A stretch of 64,000 nucleotides of DNA, from positions 927,001-991,000 of the forward strand of contig JAOTOL010001644.1 of the NCBI GenBank assembly GCA_034440575.1, in the 5' to 3' direction. Position numbers and translations under genes: made by a program. The stretch's first letter is position 1. The number at the start of each line of letters is the position of its first letter. The stretch is from Imbricaverruca yamaguchii. Its lineage: Eukaryota > Arthropoda > Thecostraca > Neoverrucidae. Below are positions 33,243 to 43,562 of this stretch, in pieces. The notes under the pieces were generated by a model, which was not told where the DNA came from, searched no databases, and worked only from the letters and a program-made list of their open reading frames with translations.

Positions 33243-33880
33243 ACGTCAACCTCCCACCACACTTGACGAAGACATCAGTCCGGGTGCCACTAACGTCGCA
33301 TGCTCTTGGTGGGTCTCCGCTCGGCTAGCAGTCAGCTGACTTGTGTTGTCAGCGTCCCACCACACTTGATCAGTCCGGGTGCCACTAACATCGCATGTCT
33401 TGGTGGGTTCCGCTTGGCTGGCAGTAGCTGACTTGTGTTGTCAGCGTCCCACCACACTTGACGAAGACATCAGTCCGGGTGCCACTAACGTCGCATGCTC
33501 TTGGTGGGTCTCCGCTTGGCTGGCAGTCAGCTGACTTGTGTTGTCAGCGTCCCACCACACTTGACGAAGACATCAGTCCGGGTGCCACTAACGTCGCATG
33601 CTCTTGGTGGGTCTCCGCTTGGCTGGCAGTCAGCTGACTTGTGTTGTCAGTCCACCAGAACTCAGTCCGTGTGCCACTAACGTCGCATGCTCTTGGTGGG
33701 TCTCCGCTCGGCTGGCAGTCAGCTGACTTGTGTTGTCAGCGTCCCACCACACTTGACCAGAACAACAGTCCGGGTGCCACTAACATCGCATGCTCTTGGT
33801 GGGTCTCCGCTCGGCTAGCAATCAGCTGCACTTGTGTCGTCAGCATCCCACCACGCTGGGTAGGTCTCCGGCTGGTCGAA
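33243..33880. repeat. About 103-bp minisatellite, 6 units
   Basis: Units contain CAGTCCGGGTGCCACTAACG, TCGCATGCTCTTGGTGGGTC, TCCGCTTGGCTGGCAGTCAG, and CTGACTTGTGTTGTCAGCG; CAGTCCGGG recurs at 33471 and 33573. Two units are shortened. Each unit has a GTCAGCTGAC palindrome with a CAGCTG E-box and a GCATGC palindrome. Confidence 0.92.
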
Positions 33881-33884
33881 GTCC

Positions 33885-34966
33885 ATGGTGCACTGCTTGT
33901 TCCCTGTCATTAGCGCAGCAATTGCCTGCTCCATACATCGATCAAGGATTTATTGTTGTCACTGTTGATAATATGTCATATCTGTGTTGCAATCGCAACA
34001 GTAGCTATCTGTCTCGCACGTCCTTGAACAAGTGGGCGGCTTCTCCTGACGTGTGTCAGCCAGTCTTAGACAGCTGAAATTCCCGCTGCCGCACTACGGG
34101 CTTTCAACGGGGCACAAATATGGGGCACTTACGGGTCGAATTCATGGCCAGCTACAATCGAAATCATAGATAACAACCTTTGTCTTCAGTTATCTTAAAT
34201 GAGGTGCCCTGTGCTTGAAACCCCGGTACTTGAAACCTCCATGCTGAATGACGTGCCCTGTGCTTGTCAGGTGGTATCATTTCTTTGGAGTATTTTCACA
34301 CACAAAATAAAACCTGACGATGGAGGTACCGATAATGATATGCAGGCTGATGAGTGTTGTTTGGACCGGCAGTGGTTCTGTGACGTGACGCTGTGTCACA
34401 GCATGCCGATGTATACAGGCTTTTCCTGTTGCGGTGGCAGGGAACAATCGGGAAATTTGACCAGGAAAGACTTTCCACGGCGGGTAACATCATTATTTTA
34501 GAATGCTTTTGGATTAGGGGCTCAATAAACAGATATGAATGTACCGGTGAAGGCAGGCATGAGGCGGAGTAAGACCTGGGAGGCTGCAATGGGGCTGTGC
34601 TGAAACAAATAGGACTGCTCGTGTTAAATGAGTGAAGTGAACGCTCCGTTATTCAACAGTGAAGACCAATATTATGTTCTTTTCGCAGGGAGTTTGATTA
34701 TTTTTTGGCTGGAATTCGGTCATGTATTGTCAGAACGACACCGGCACAACGATAGGGCGCTGTCGTAAGGTTGCAGACGGATATTATTGGTTGCAGAGTC
34801 TTCTTCGGTCAAATGCACTGACAGGGTGTCGTATCATGTCGAAAGGTTTCGACAAAGTGCCTGGGTTTTGTCATGAGATCGTTATTTCATGAATGGAAAG
34901 ACAATTTCTGCTCTGGGGTACTTTTGCCATGGCATAACACTCGTGACGTATCATATGATGCATGGC

Positions 34967-34970
<4 letters not shown>
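33885..34970. other. No gene recognised
   Basis: Unique-looking sequence. Includes a short direct repeat at 34200-34265 (GGTGCCCTGTGCTTG and GACGTGCCCTGTGCTTG). No exon, RNA gene or transposon end. Confidence 0.4.
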
Positions 34971-35017
<47 letters not shown>

Positions 35018-35027
35018 AATATATGTA

Positions 35028-35071
<44 letters not shown>

Positions 35072-35087
35072 GTACATATACATAATA

Positions 35088-35143
<56 letters not shown>

Positions 35144-35170
35144 TATATATATAAATATATATAGCATATA
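34970..35170. repeat. Interrupted (TA)n microsatellite
   Basis: TA repeats broken by TTTAAA, GTA, CATA and GAA interruptions for about 190 bases. Frames through it are artefacts. Confidence 0.95.
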
Positions 35171-35335
35171 CTTATGCATATATCCATATGCATATACACA
35201 TATATTGTTATGTGTGACGGCGCCAGAGTGTGTATGGGATATTGAATTTAGTGAGTCAAACCAACGCAGTCGTGTACTGCGGCAAGGTTGACGCTGTAGC
35301 GACATTCACCTTACCGCGGCGTTTGTAAGTGAGAA

Positions 35336-35515
35336 ATGGCGCGAGCAAAGAAAGGAGAGTGCGTTGGCACTTGTTCACCGGTCCTTGCGCCCGCAAAAGT
35401 GTCTGCAGAGGAGTGTTGGAAAGAATTGTGTGCTTTGAATGGCACTAGACTCAGACTGATCAGAAAGATAAGAAGACCCTCAGGGAGTGTTGAACAACCC
35501 CACAGCCGCAAAAGG
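35336..35515 (+). CDS. Candidate first coding exon, unidentified
   Basis: An ATG in good context (GAGAAATGG) at 35336 opens MARAKKGECVGTCSPVLAPA, KVSAEECWKELCALNGTRLR, LIRKIRRPSGSVEQPHSRK, followed by a donor-like AAAAG|GTTAGT at about 35515. The peptide has three cysteines and a basic C-terminus. Reading through the donor gives a hydrophobic tail and a stop at 35581. No family is recognised. Good start context and donor make it better than most frames here, but chance is quite possible. Confidence 0.25.
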
Positions 35516-35589
35516 TTAGTAATCAGCTTTGTATTCTTTGTATATAGCTGTGATGAAACGAATATTGCCTTGCCTGATTGTTAATGCTT

Positions 35590-36310
35590 GCATTATACTC
35601 GCATGAAGTACGCATTGGCTTATCGATGTGGTCAAAGTGGATCTGAACGTGTTCGGTGAACAATGTTCTGTCATTATATGAAATGAAATATAAACCTGTC
35701 ATTACGGTATGTTTTGCAGGTTTTACGTAGAAATATACCGCAAATCCAATATCATCGTTTCTTTTGTCAGAATTAGCATGGAAACCAAACTGGCTGTTAC
35801 ACTATATATGTGTGTGTGTGTGTGCATATATATGCCTTTATTTACCGAAACTCCTTAGGCATGGCTGCTCTGAACTCATGTGAAACAGGACGTCCCTTCA
35901 GCAACCGAATGTTGGTGTTCTATCACAATGACAATATTTTATTGGTATAATATTTAACCTTGAATTCATATGAGAGTGCTCGCATCTATACACCAATACT
36001 CTTTTAGCGGATGCCCTAGCACTGTTTCGGATAACCTTTGAGCAATGGAGAGCCTACATGGTGTGTCACGGAGCCGATGCTTTAGAATGCAATCCGCGCT
36101 TATTTTCTTCGATAGATGCAACCTTTTAGTGATGAGATAATAATGCTATCACACAAGAGCGCCTGAACATTCTTATAGCGGTGCCTTTTCAGCACTGAGA
36201 AGGCACATCAGTGACGTGACTATCTATGTTATGATGTGATGTACATAATGTGTATAGAAACCCTGCATTTCGCCACAGGGTCTCCCGGATGAAGACAACG
36301 ATCCTAGATG
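35590..36310. other. No gene recognised; short TG/TA tract
   Basis: AT-rich sequence with a small TATGTGTGTG tract at about 35806-35832. No exon supported. Confidence 0.4.
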
Positions 36311-36312
36311 TG

Positions 36313-36525
<213 letters not shown>

Positions 36526-36529
36526 ATCG

Positions 36530-37380
36530 TATGCGAATATAAATATTAGGTCGAGCTACAAGCTAGGTCGAAACCAGTCGTGACAATCTTATGACAATTG
36601 AAATATGAGTGATATCCAAATGACAAAAACAAAACAAGGTGCAGAATCCAGTGGCAAGGAGATAAGGGGGAGCGAAGGGGCATTTTCTTGAGTTGTAACA
36701 TTAGTCCCGAAGGTACTCATCATGGGGAAGCATGATTTCAGATTGATTCTGTCAGCACTCTTACAAGTGCTGCATTCTCTGAACTTTCCAATCTTCGTTG
36801 CCTAATCTGCCTCCCCCCCCCCGGACAAATCTTTGTTTCATTGTATGCACCAATTGACTCATCAAAAATAGTTTCCAGGATGTCCATCGTGTGTGTGTGT
36901 GTGTGTGTGTGTGTCGGCCATCTGATTCTGACTGACCCTGGCGTGTAGTGCGGCAGGCTCCGTCTGGCCGGTGACGCAGCTGCGGTGGAGCGGCTGGGCC
37001 GGTGCCGCTCGGCGGACAGGGAGGGGTCGCGGCTGCGGCACCCCACCGCCCTCCGTCGTCACCCACGCCGCGCTGTGAACATCTCATTACGGGGCCGGCA
37101 GCCGCCGCACTGCCAATATATGCAAGTTCTCAGCGCGCGCAAAATTAAACAGCCTCCCGGCCGACCCGGCTCGTAAATCATGTTCTTAGTCTGCATGCGA
37201 CAAATGTTTATTTTGCTGGTGGGGTCCTCCAGTCGCGAAGATCATCAATTTGCGCCGAACTCGCGCGGCGCCCCGCGGCGACCTGTAGCCAGCGGTGCTG
37301 GCGCGCGGAAGTTGGCGCGCTAACAGATCTGTTTGACAGCGTACGCTGAACTGCCGCAGGCATCGACCCAGCTGCGCGCT
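36530..37380. other. Mixed sequence; (GT)n and a GC-rich island
   Basis: A (GT)12-like tract lies at 36889-36914. From 36920 to 37320 the sequence is CpG-rich and includes AAAATTAAACAGCC, GTAAATCATG and ACAAATGTTTATTTTGC words. It could be regulatory; no exon supported. Confidence 0.35.
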
Positions 37381-37381
37381 C

Positions 37382-37605
37382 ACGCTGCAGCTGACCTGGG
37401 CTGACTTTGTATGTCTGACACTGCAGCTGACCTGGACTGACTTTGTATGTCTGGCGCTGCAGCTGATCTGGACTGACTTGGTATGTCTGGCGCTGCAGCT
37501 GATCTGGACTGACTTGGTATGTCTGGCGCTGCAGCTGATCTGGACTGACTTGGTATGTCTGCGCCACTGTTGTAGCTGAGCATGACCGAATTAGTATCTA
37601 CTGAT
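37382..37605. repeat. 36-bp minisatellite, about 5-6 units
   Basis: Units of CTGCAGCTGATCTGGACTGA followed by CTTGGTATGTCTGGCG repeat every 36 bases. Each unit has a CAGCTG E-box inside a CTGCAGCTG word. The 36-bp period is a multiple of three and keeps minus-strand frames open. I do not call them genes. Confidence 0.9.
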
Positions 37606-37869
37606 ATGCGCTGCAGCTGATCTTGCATTTCTTGGATGACACGATTTTTTTTTTGCCCTGCTTTTTCGCAACAACGAAGTTCTTCTGAACACCCTGCCTT
37701 GTGCGCTATGAGGGTGGGCTCGTTTTTCCGTTGTTGGACTTCTGTAGAGCAGGAGAGGCGCCACCGAACGTAGGAGTCGAAGGAGGAGAGCACGAGCGAA
37801 TCGCCCTCCCCCTCTTGCCCTCTTGCCGTCAATCAGAGGGATATAATAATCCACCTGAAAATTGTTACT

Positions 37870-38484
37870 TGTGAAAATCCCCTGAAATATGGCGGGTCCT
37901 TTCCACACACCGCTAAGCCAGCTCAGGAGGCCTCCAAGAAGGACGAGGGGCCTTCTGGGAAACGGGATGAGGCCCGCAAGGCAGTCCATGAAACCCCGAA
38001 ACTGGTAGGAGGGTCCTAAGAAATTAGATAAATCCCCTAAGGAGGCGTATGGAGATGAAACGGAGCCCAAAAAAAACGGATAGACTCCAGGAAATTAGAC
38101 AAGTTCCTTAAAGCGGCCCACGAGGTCTTCGAACAACAAAAGAGAAGGTTCTAAATCAGGCAGTGATACCTCGAGAAGTGGGACGAAATACCTAAGATGG
38201 TATAGGACGCCCTTAAAATGACATTGGAGGTCCCTGGGACACAAAGTGAAATATCCATTCGGACAAGGAGGAGCACTGAAATAAAATGAAGCCCCCTTAC
38301 ACGATCCAGGTAGGTAATTTCAGTAGGTAATCACTTGGTGGGTAAATTGATAAAAGGGCACCTTTATGCTGGTGGAAAACGGCACCTTTATCAAGAACTA
38401 TGGGACAATTTGGAGAGGCACGATAAAATGGGCAAAGCGGCTGGCTGGGAATACCAGAGGACTGGGTTGGAAACGACTACTCAG
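37870..38484. repeat. Degenerate purine-rich repeat; outer part is the left inverted-repeat arm
   Basis: GGAGGCCTCC/GGGTCCTAAG-type words resemble the block at 12.6-14.1 kb. From about 38195 the sequence matches the reverse complement of 42746..43040: GGTATAGGACGCC, AATGACATTGGAGGTCCCTG, ATCACTTGRTGGGTAARTTG, GGGACAATTKGGA and GCGGCTGGCTGG occur in the same order on both sides. Confidence 0.75.
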
Positions 38485-39331
38485 TTAACCCGTCCCGTCT
38501 CGGGGGGGTTTCAACCGCCCCCCCTCAGGTTTTTCGCGGATAGCACACGAACGGCATACGGCAGCGTGCCCAAATTTGTCATACCTTTTCCCACATCCAT
38601 TGGACACGCTGATTCAAATTTTTAGGTCAGGTCATCTAGGGTCAACGAGTTAGTGAAGGTCAAGTGAGGTCACCTCCAAAAAAGTTCAACAAGTCGTCAC
38701 GCTTTAATGGATGGAGATATTTTGATCAAATTTTCAACATTTGCTTATCTTTACGGATGAAACGAAACGTACGAGTTGAATTTGTCATATTTTTCGTTTT
38801 TGACTACATATAAATATTGCGTATTTGGCATATTGCAGTTCAAATACAGGATTCTGGCTAAAGTAAGCATTTTTATTAGTGCAAGTTGACTTCCAACAAC
38901 GTTTCTCGGCCTGCTCTACCTATTAGAAAAGGAAAATTAAAGATAACGTGAAAAATCAAAATTTTGAAATTAAAAAAAAAAAATATTATTTTTGTGGGGC
39001 CCAAAAAAATTATAGCCCTGGTCGATTTCGCTGTCCTTTTCTCATTCCAAATATTTTTTTTCCATATAGCCCCAAAATGAACTCCCCAGAGTAAAAAGCA
39101 TAATATAAGTCTTGAAAAGTAGTGAAAATCTAGTCCCCCTGGTGACGTCACTTTTGGGGGAGAATTTTTTGGGGGGTGGTCTCGGACCCTACTCGTCGAG
39201 CGCTTTCCGATGACACCTCTTTCGTTTTCGTGCGATTCTTAGTTTGGATTTTAGAGGGGGTCTTCAAACGCCCCCCCCCCCCGCCCCGAGACGGGGTATG
39301 AAGAATTGACCGGAAAGATGGCGCGGGTTAA
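38485..39331 (+). mobile_element. piggyBac-like non-autonomous element, copy C (perfect TTAA duplication)
   Basis: TTAA at 38485-38488 is followed by CCCGTCCCGTCTCGG; the right end GATGGCGCGGG is followed by TTAA at 39328-39331. The element is 839 bp. The other arm of the surrounding inverted repeat contains the uninserted locus with a single TTAA at 42742-42745, flanked by the counterparts of both sides. This fixes the boundaries and the TTAA duplication. The interior matches copies A, D1 and D2, with no transposase frame. Confidence 0.85.
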
Positions 39332-39715
39332 CATGCTAAAAGGTATCCCCGGGTGCAAGAGAGCTCTAATATGAACAAGGATACTCCCCTAGTCCCCTCC
39401 AACCCAGGGGAGATCCTTCTATGGTAAGAGGAGGTCTCCAAGAAGAGAAGGAAGCCGCAGTGAACGAAACAACGGCCCTGAGGAGTACCATCACAGTAGG
39501 CTCACTATAGGGGGCCCATATTTTGCACAAGGAGACGCCAGTGCGAAAAAAGAGACCCCGAAACTGTGAGGAGGGCCCATGAAATATGACGAGGCCCGCT
39601 AAAACGGTAAACGAGGCCCCTGATTGAAAGCATGTACCCAGGATGACAGATGAAGGTCAAAAACTGGCAAGTAAGATCGCTTAAAGTGAAAAGACACCCC
39701 TAAGACCGTTCAGTA

Positions 39716-40484
39716 ATCAAAGCTGGAAAGGACACGAGGCGAAGAATTCCCCCCTCACTCTGCCGGCACTATTGTCATAGTACGCATGTTCCCCACAGTA
39801 TGGACGCACTTGTCATAGAACGCTTGACGTCTTGCTCACGATCTTATGGAGACAAGATGGAGGCGTAAGTGCACTGCAGCCTTTCTGGTGCGCCACTGAA
39901 CATGTGGATCGGTATTTAGGGCGTAGAGGTGCTATGTAATGAACAATAAATAGGGAGAGGCGAGCTCCCTATTTATCGCCAGCCCTTATTGCTCCTTTAT
40001 ACTGATGCGTAGTCCACCATTACACTTGCTAATTCGATAGAACCTCAGTAGGTTTCCTTAAGCCCAGGAGGCCCTCTTTTCAGTACAGTATATCTCCTTC
40101 GAGGATTACCCGCCGCCGTAAGACAATTGTATTGCGCCGCCCCTCAGCGCGTGTAACAATAGGTAGTGGTGGGGGGGGGGGGGGTTGAGCGGCCGCTGGC
40201 TGGCTCGGAGCTTAACCATTGGCGTTGCCTTGGGTTTCGCAGTGGACAAAAACAGAAAATTCTTTGGAGCAAGGACGACGCTACTGAGAGGGAGATGAAA
40301 GGGGGTGATTAGCCCCCACCTCACCACCACCTGCAATCAGTTGATGGGGAGCATATGGTTTAGCTTCCATGTAATCTCAGGAAGTTCTTTCTACAAGCGG
40401 CTAATCTAATGTAGGAGACCTTCACAGGAGGGGCAAGGAAGTCCCTCAAGAAAAATACAAGGCTAGAAAGTCAGTGGAAAGCTG
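39716..40484. other. Segment unique to the left arm; short hairpin
   Basis: Absent from the right arm of the inverted repeat, so it is an insertion here or a deletion there. It contains a perfect 12-bp inverted repeat at 39946-39976 (ATAAATAGGGAG, 7-base loop, CTCCCTATTTAT) and a G-run at about 40169-40184. No transposase or clear terminal repeats were identified. Confidence 0.5.
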
Positions 40485-40672
40485 TTTTAATTCACGAGGG
40501 TCTTGCAAGCCATGACGGGGTCCCTCGCACAATATTCTAACAAATTTAGTTACTGACAACGTCGAATTTCGAGCTTTCTCCAGTCATGTTCCATGCATCA
40601 ATGTTGCCACCTCACCGAACTGCCGATTGTTAGTATGCGTATCACCAGAGACCAGGGTCGTGGGCATGTTGG

Positions 40673-42052
40673 GCGGAAAAAAAATCAGGAAAAAAAACCA
40701 AAACTCTCTCCCAAAAAAAAAAAAAAAAAGAAAAAAAAAAAAAATAAAACCCCCAAACCCAAGTCACGGATGCAGTGTCACGGGTGTAGTGTCACGGGTG
40801 TAGTGTCACGGGTGTAGTGTCACGGGTGTAGTGTCACGGGTGTAGTGTCACGGGTGTAGTACCACGGGTGTAGTATCACGAGTACAGTGTCACGGGAACA
40901 GTGTCACGTGTCCTGGGTAGCAGGAGCACAGTTGGGTATACAGTGCCAACCAACGATACGATCGTGATGGACATGGCACATAACAGGGTGGGATGCACAT
41001 TACCATGAACACGCTTGCGAAAGTGGTATTCTTCTTCGGGCGATCTAGTCATATTATACTACAGCATGATGAATGGTTCCTGTGTTCAAGCACCTGCATG
41101 AATACTAATAAGCACCAACAGCTGGGGTTGTCTCTTCGCACGGTGTATCGGGAGGGGTGGATTACCCTCCCCCCCAGTTCCTCCTGATGCTTCGAAATCA
41201 GTTGGGAAATGAAACGATGGCGCATAGCGACAACATGCCTGGACAATGCTGTGCATCGCATCCTCATCTCATGTGCATCAGACATTCATGTGCATCTCCT
41301 GCGCATCAGATGTGCAGTACATGGATCCGTGGACTGCAGCACAGGATCCATGGACTGCAGCACATGGCGCATCAGAGATGGATTCGCAGTGCACCTACCG
41401 ACGGTTACTTTTTCCGCTGGCATAACGCCTAGTGTTCCAACTACATAATGTATGTATATACGACAAGGACGCGAATGAAGAGTCGCACGTTTACCACTTC
41501 TTTTATCAGTACCGTAAATATTTTGCAGAACGTTGTTGGACAACACCTGATTGTCGATGTTTACCATGCTTGGTGTAGCACTGCACCTTTCATAGCGTGC
41601 AGTGGCACCCACCTCTTCTCTCCAAGTTTGGAGGCTGGAGTCACAAGGGAGGCATTCATTGACGTGCAGTGAAGACAACTTTTATCGCCGGTATCGATGC
41701 GCAGATCCCGTGCTCGGAATGAATAATCACCACGTCTCTTTTCAACCGTCCGTCGGTTTTCCTGGCATGTGGCTACGCCGCCACACGCAAAACAACGCAC
41801 TGCCGTCTGAATTCATAAACCCCATTTTCCCCATCGTATCTTATCACGGGCGAACTGGAAGTGAAATATACTACACCCGACACCCATATCCCCCACTGAC
41901 AGTGCCGTTCGGTTAGCAAAGCATGACGCGGTGTGGCGGCGTGGGATTTAGGGTGTGTGTGGCTGGAGTGAGCCTGGTTCACTGCTGTGCTAGAACGATG
42001 ATGCAGTTGCTCCTGTGCTCGATCCCGTGAAGTTATTCCTCGGCGCATGCAC
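40673..42052. other. Spacer between the inverted-repeat arms
   Basis: Holds an A-rich stretch (40678-40745) and a 14-bp array. At 41328-41385 GGATCCRTGGACTGCAGCACA occurs twice in tandem. No exon can be supported. Confidence 0.5.
40763..40915. repeat. 14-bp tandem repeat (GTGTCACGGGTGTA), about 9-10 units
   Basis: Near-perfect 14-bp units from about 40775, becoming divergent (CACGAGTACAGT, CACGGGAACAGT) toward 40910. The CACGGG/CAGTGTCAC words resemble the reverse complement of the 23-bp array at 43025. Confidence 0.92.
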
Positions 42053-43040
42053 AACATCAGGGCTCCCACGAGCCCAGGTTTGCCGATGATATGCATACTA
42101 ACTAACGGCAGTTCGGTGACGTGGTAAAATTGATGCATGGAACATGGCTGGAGGAAGCTCAAAATTAGACGTTGTCGTCAGCAACTAAATTCGTTAAAAT
42201 ACTGTACGAGGAACCTCGTTATGGAATGCCTGACGCTCGAGAATCAAGGCAGACAGCTCCTGAGGAAGTCAATTCTAGCTGCCTTCTCTTGAATCTCGTG
42301 ACTTCCTCATTCAATTGAGAGGCATTCTATACCGCCTTCGCGCAATTGACTTGTTCTTAGTCAATGGAGCTATTAGGGGTGTCTTCTCACTTTAAGGGAT
42401 CTTACTTGCCCGTTTTTGGCCCTCATTTGTTATCCTGGGTACATACTTTCCAAATAGGGGCCTCGTTTACCGTTTCAGCGGGCCTCGTCTCATTTCATGA
42501 GCCCCACCCTACAGTTGTCGGGGTCTCTTTTTCGCACTGGCGTCTCCTCTTTCAAATTATAGGCCCCCATAGTGAGCCTCCTATGATGGTACTCCTCAGG
42601 GCCGTTGTCTCGTTCACTGCGGCTTCCTTCTCCTCTTGGAGATCTTCCCGTGCGTTGCAAAGACCTCCCCTATGTTGGAGGGGACGGGGGCATCCTCTTT
42701 CATATTAGAGCTCTCTTGCACCGGGTATACTTTTTACCATATTAACTGGGTAATCGTTTCCCACCCAATACCCCGGTGTTGCCAGCCAGCCGCTATGCCC
42801 CTTTTTCTCGTCTGTCCCAATTGTCCCATGGTATTTGATACAGGTACCGTTTTCCCTCAGCATATGTGCCCTTTTTATCAACTTACCCATCAAGTGATTG
42901 TCAACTAAAGTATTCTGCCTGGATCGTGCAAGGGGGCCTCATTTTATTTCCGTACTACTTGCACGAATGGATATTTTACTTTGCGTCCCAGGGACCTCCA
43001 ATGTCATTTTAGTGGCGTCCTATACTATCTCGGCACTGTA
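42053..43040 (-). repeat. Right arm of the large inverted repeat, with empty piggyBac-type site
   Basis: Reverse-complement counterpart of 38195-40672 without the piggyBac-like element and without the 770-base segment. The uninserted target is ATTAACTGGG with TTAA at 42742-42745. Flanking words (AGAGCTCTCTTGCACC on one side, CCAGCCGCTATGCCCC on the other) match both sides of copy C when complemented. Confidence 0.85.
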
Positions 43041-43435
43041 CCCGTGGCACTGTATCCGTGACACTGTACCCGTGGAGCTGTTCCTGTTACACTGTACTCG
43101 TGACGCTGTACCTGTGGCAGTGTGCCCGTGATACGGCATCTGTGACACTGTGCCCGTAACATCTGTGACACTGTGCCCGTGACACCTGTGGCACTGTGCT
43201 CGTGACACCTGTGGCACTGTGCCCGTGACACCTGTGACACTGCGCCCGTGACACCTGTGGCACTGTGCCCATGACACCTGTGGCACTGTGCCCGTGACAC
43301 ATGTGGCACTGTGCCCGTAACACCTGTGACACTGTGCCCGTGACACCTGTGGCACTGTGCCCGTGACACCTGTGACACTGCGCCCGTGACACTTGTGGCA
43401 CTGTGCCCGTGACACCTGTGGCACTGTGATTCCCA
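43025..43435. repeat. 23-bp minisatellite (CCGTGACACCTGTGGCACTGTGC), about 17 units
   Basis: Well-kept 23-bp units between 43180 and 43430; on the left a degenerate form (CTGTACCCGTGGCACTG). It starts just where similarity between the inverted-repeat arms stops. Each unit has a CACCTG E-box. The minus-strand frames of about 200 codons are repeat artefacts. Confidence 0.93.
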
Positions 43436-43444
43436 GAAACGTGT

Positions 43445-43562
43445 CGCCCTGTTTACTCGTGAACGCGTCGTGGGTCTGCAATGTTCCCATGTGAACGGGT
43501 CGTGAGCCTTCAATGTTCCCACGTGAACGGGTCGTGGGCCTGCAATGCTCCCACATGAAGAT
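43445..43562. repeat. About 36-bp tandem repeat, 3 units
   Basis: GTGAACGSGTCGTGGGCCTGCAATGYTCCCA-like units occur three times before AGATTGTAAAGC. Written here as a consensus read by eye. Confidence 0.75.

Larger units (their letters stand above)
38195..40672 (+). repeat. Left arm of a large, diverged inverted repeat
   Basis: Three collinear blocks (38195-38484, 39332-39715, 40485-40672) match, in reverse complement and reverse order, 42746-43040, 42361-42741 and 42053-42240. The first and second blocks are separated only by piggyBac-like copy C; the second and third by about 770 bases with no counterpart in the other arm. Identity by eye is roughly 75-85%, so the duplication is old. Confidence 0.85.
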
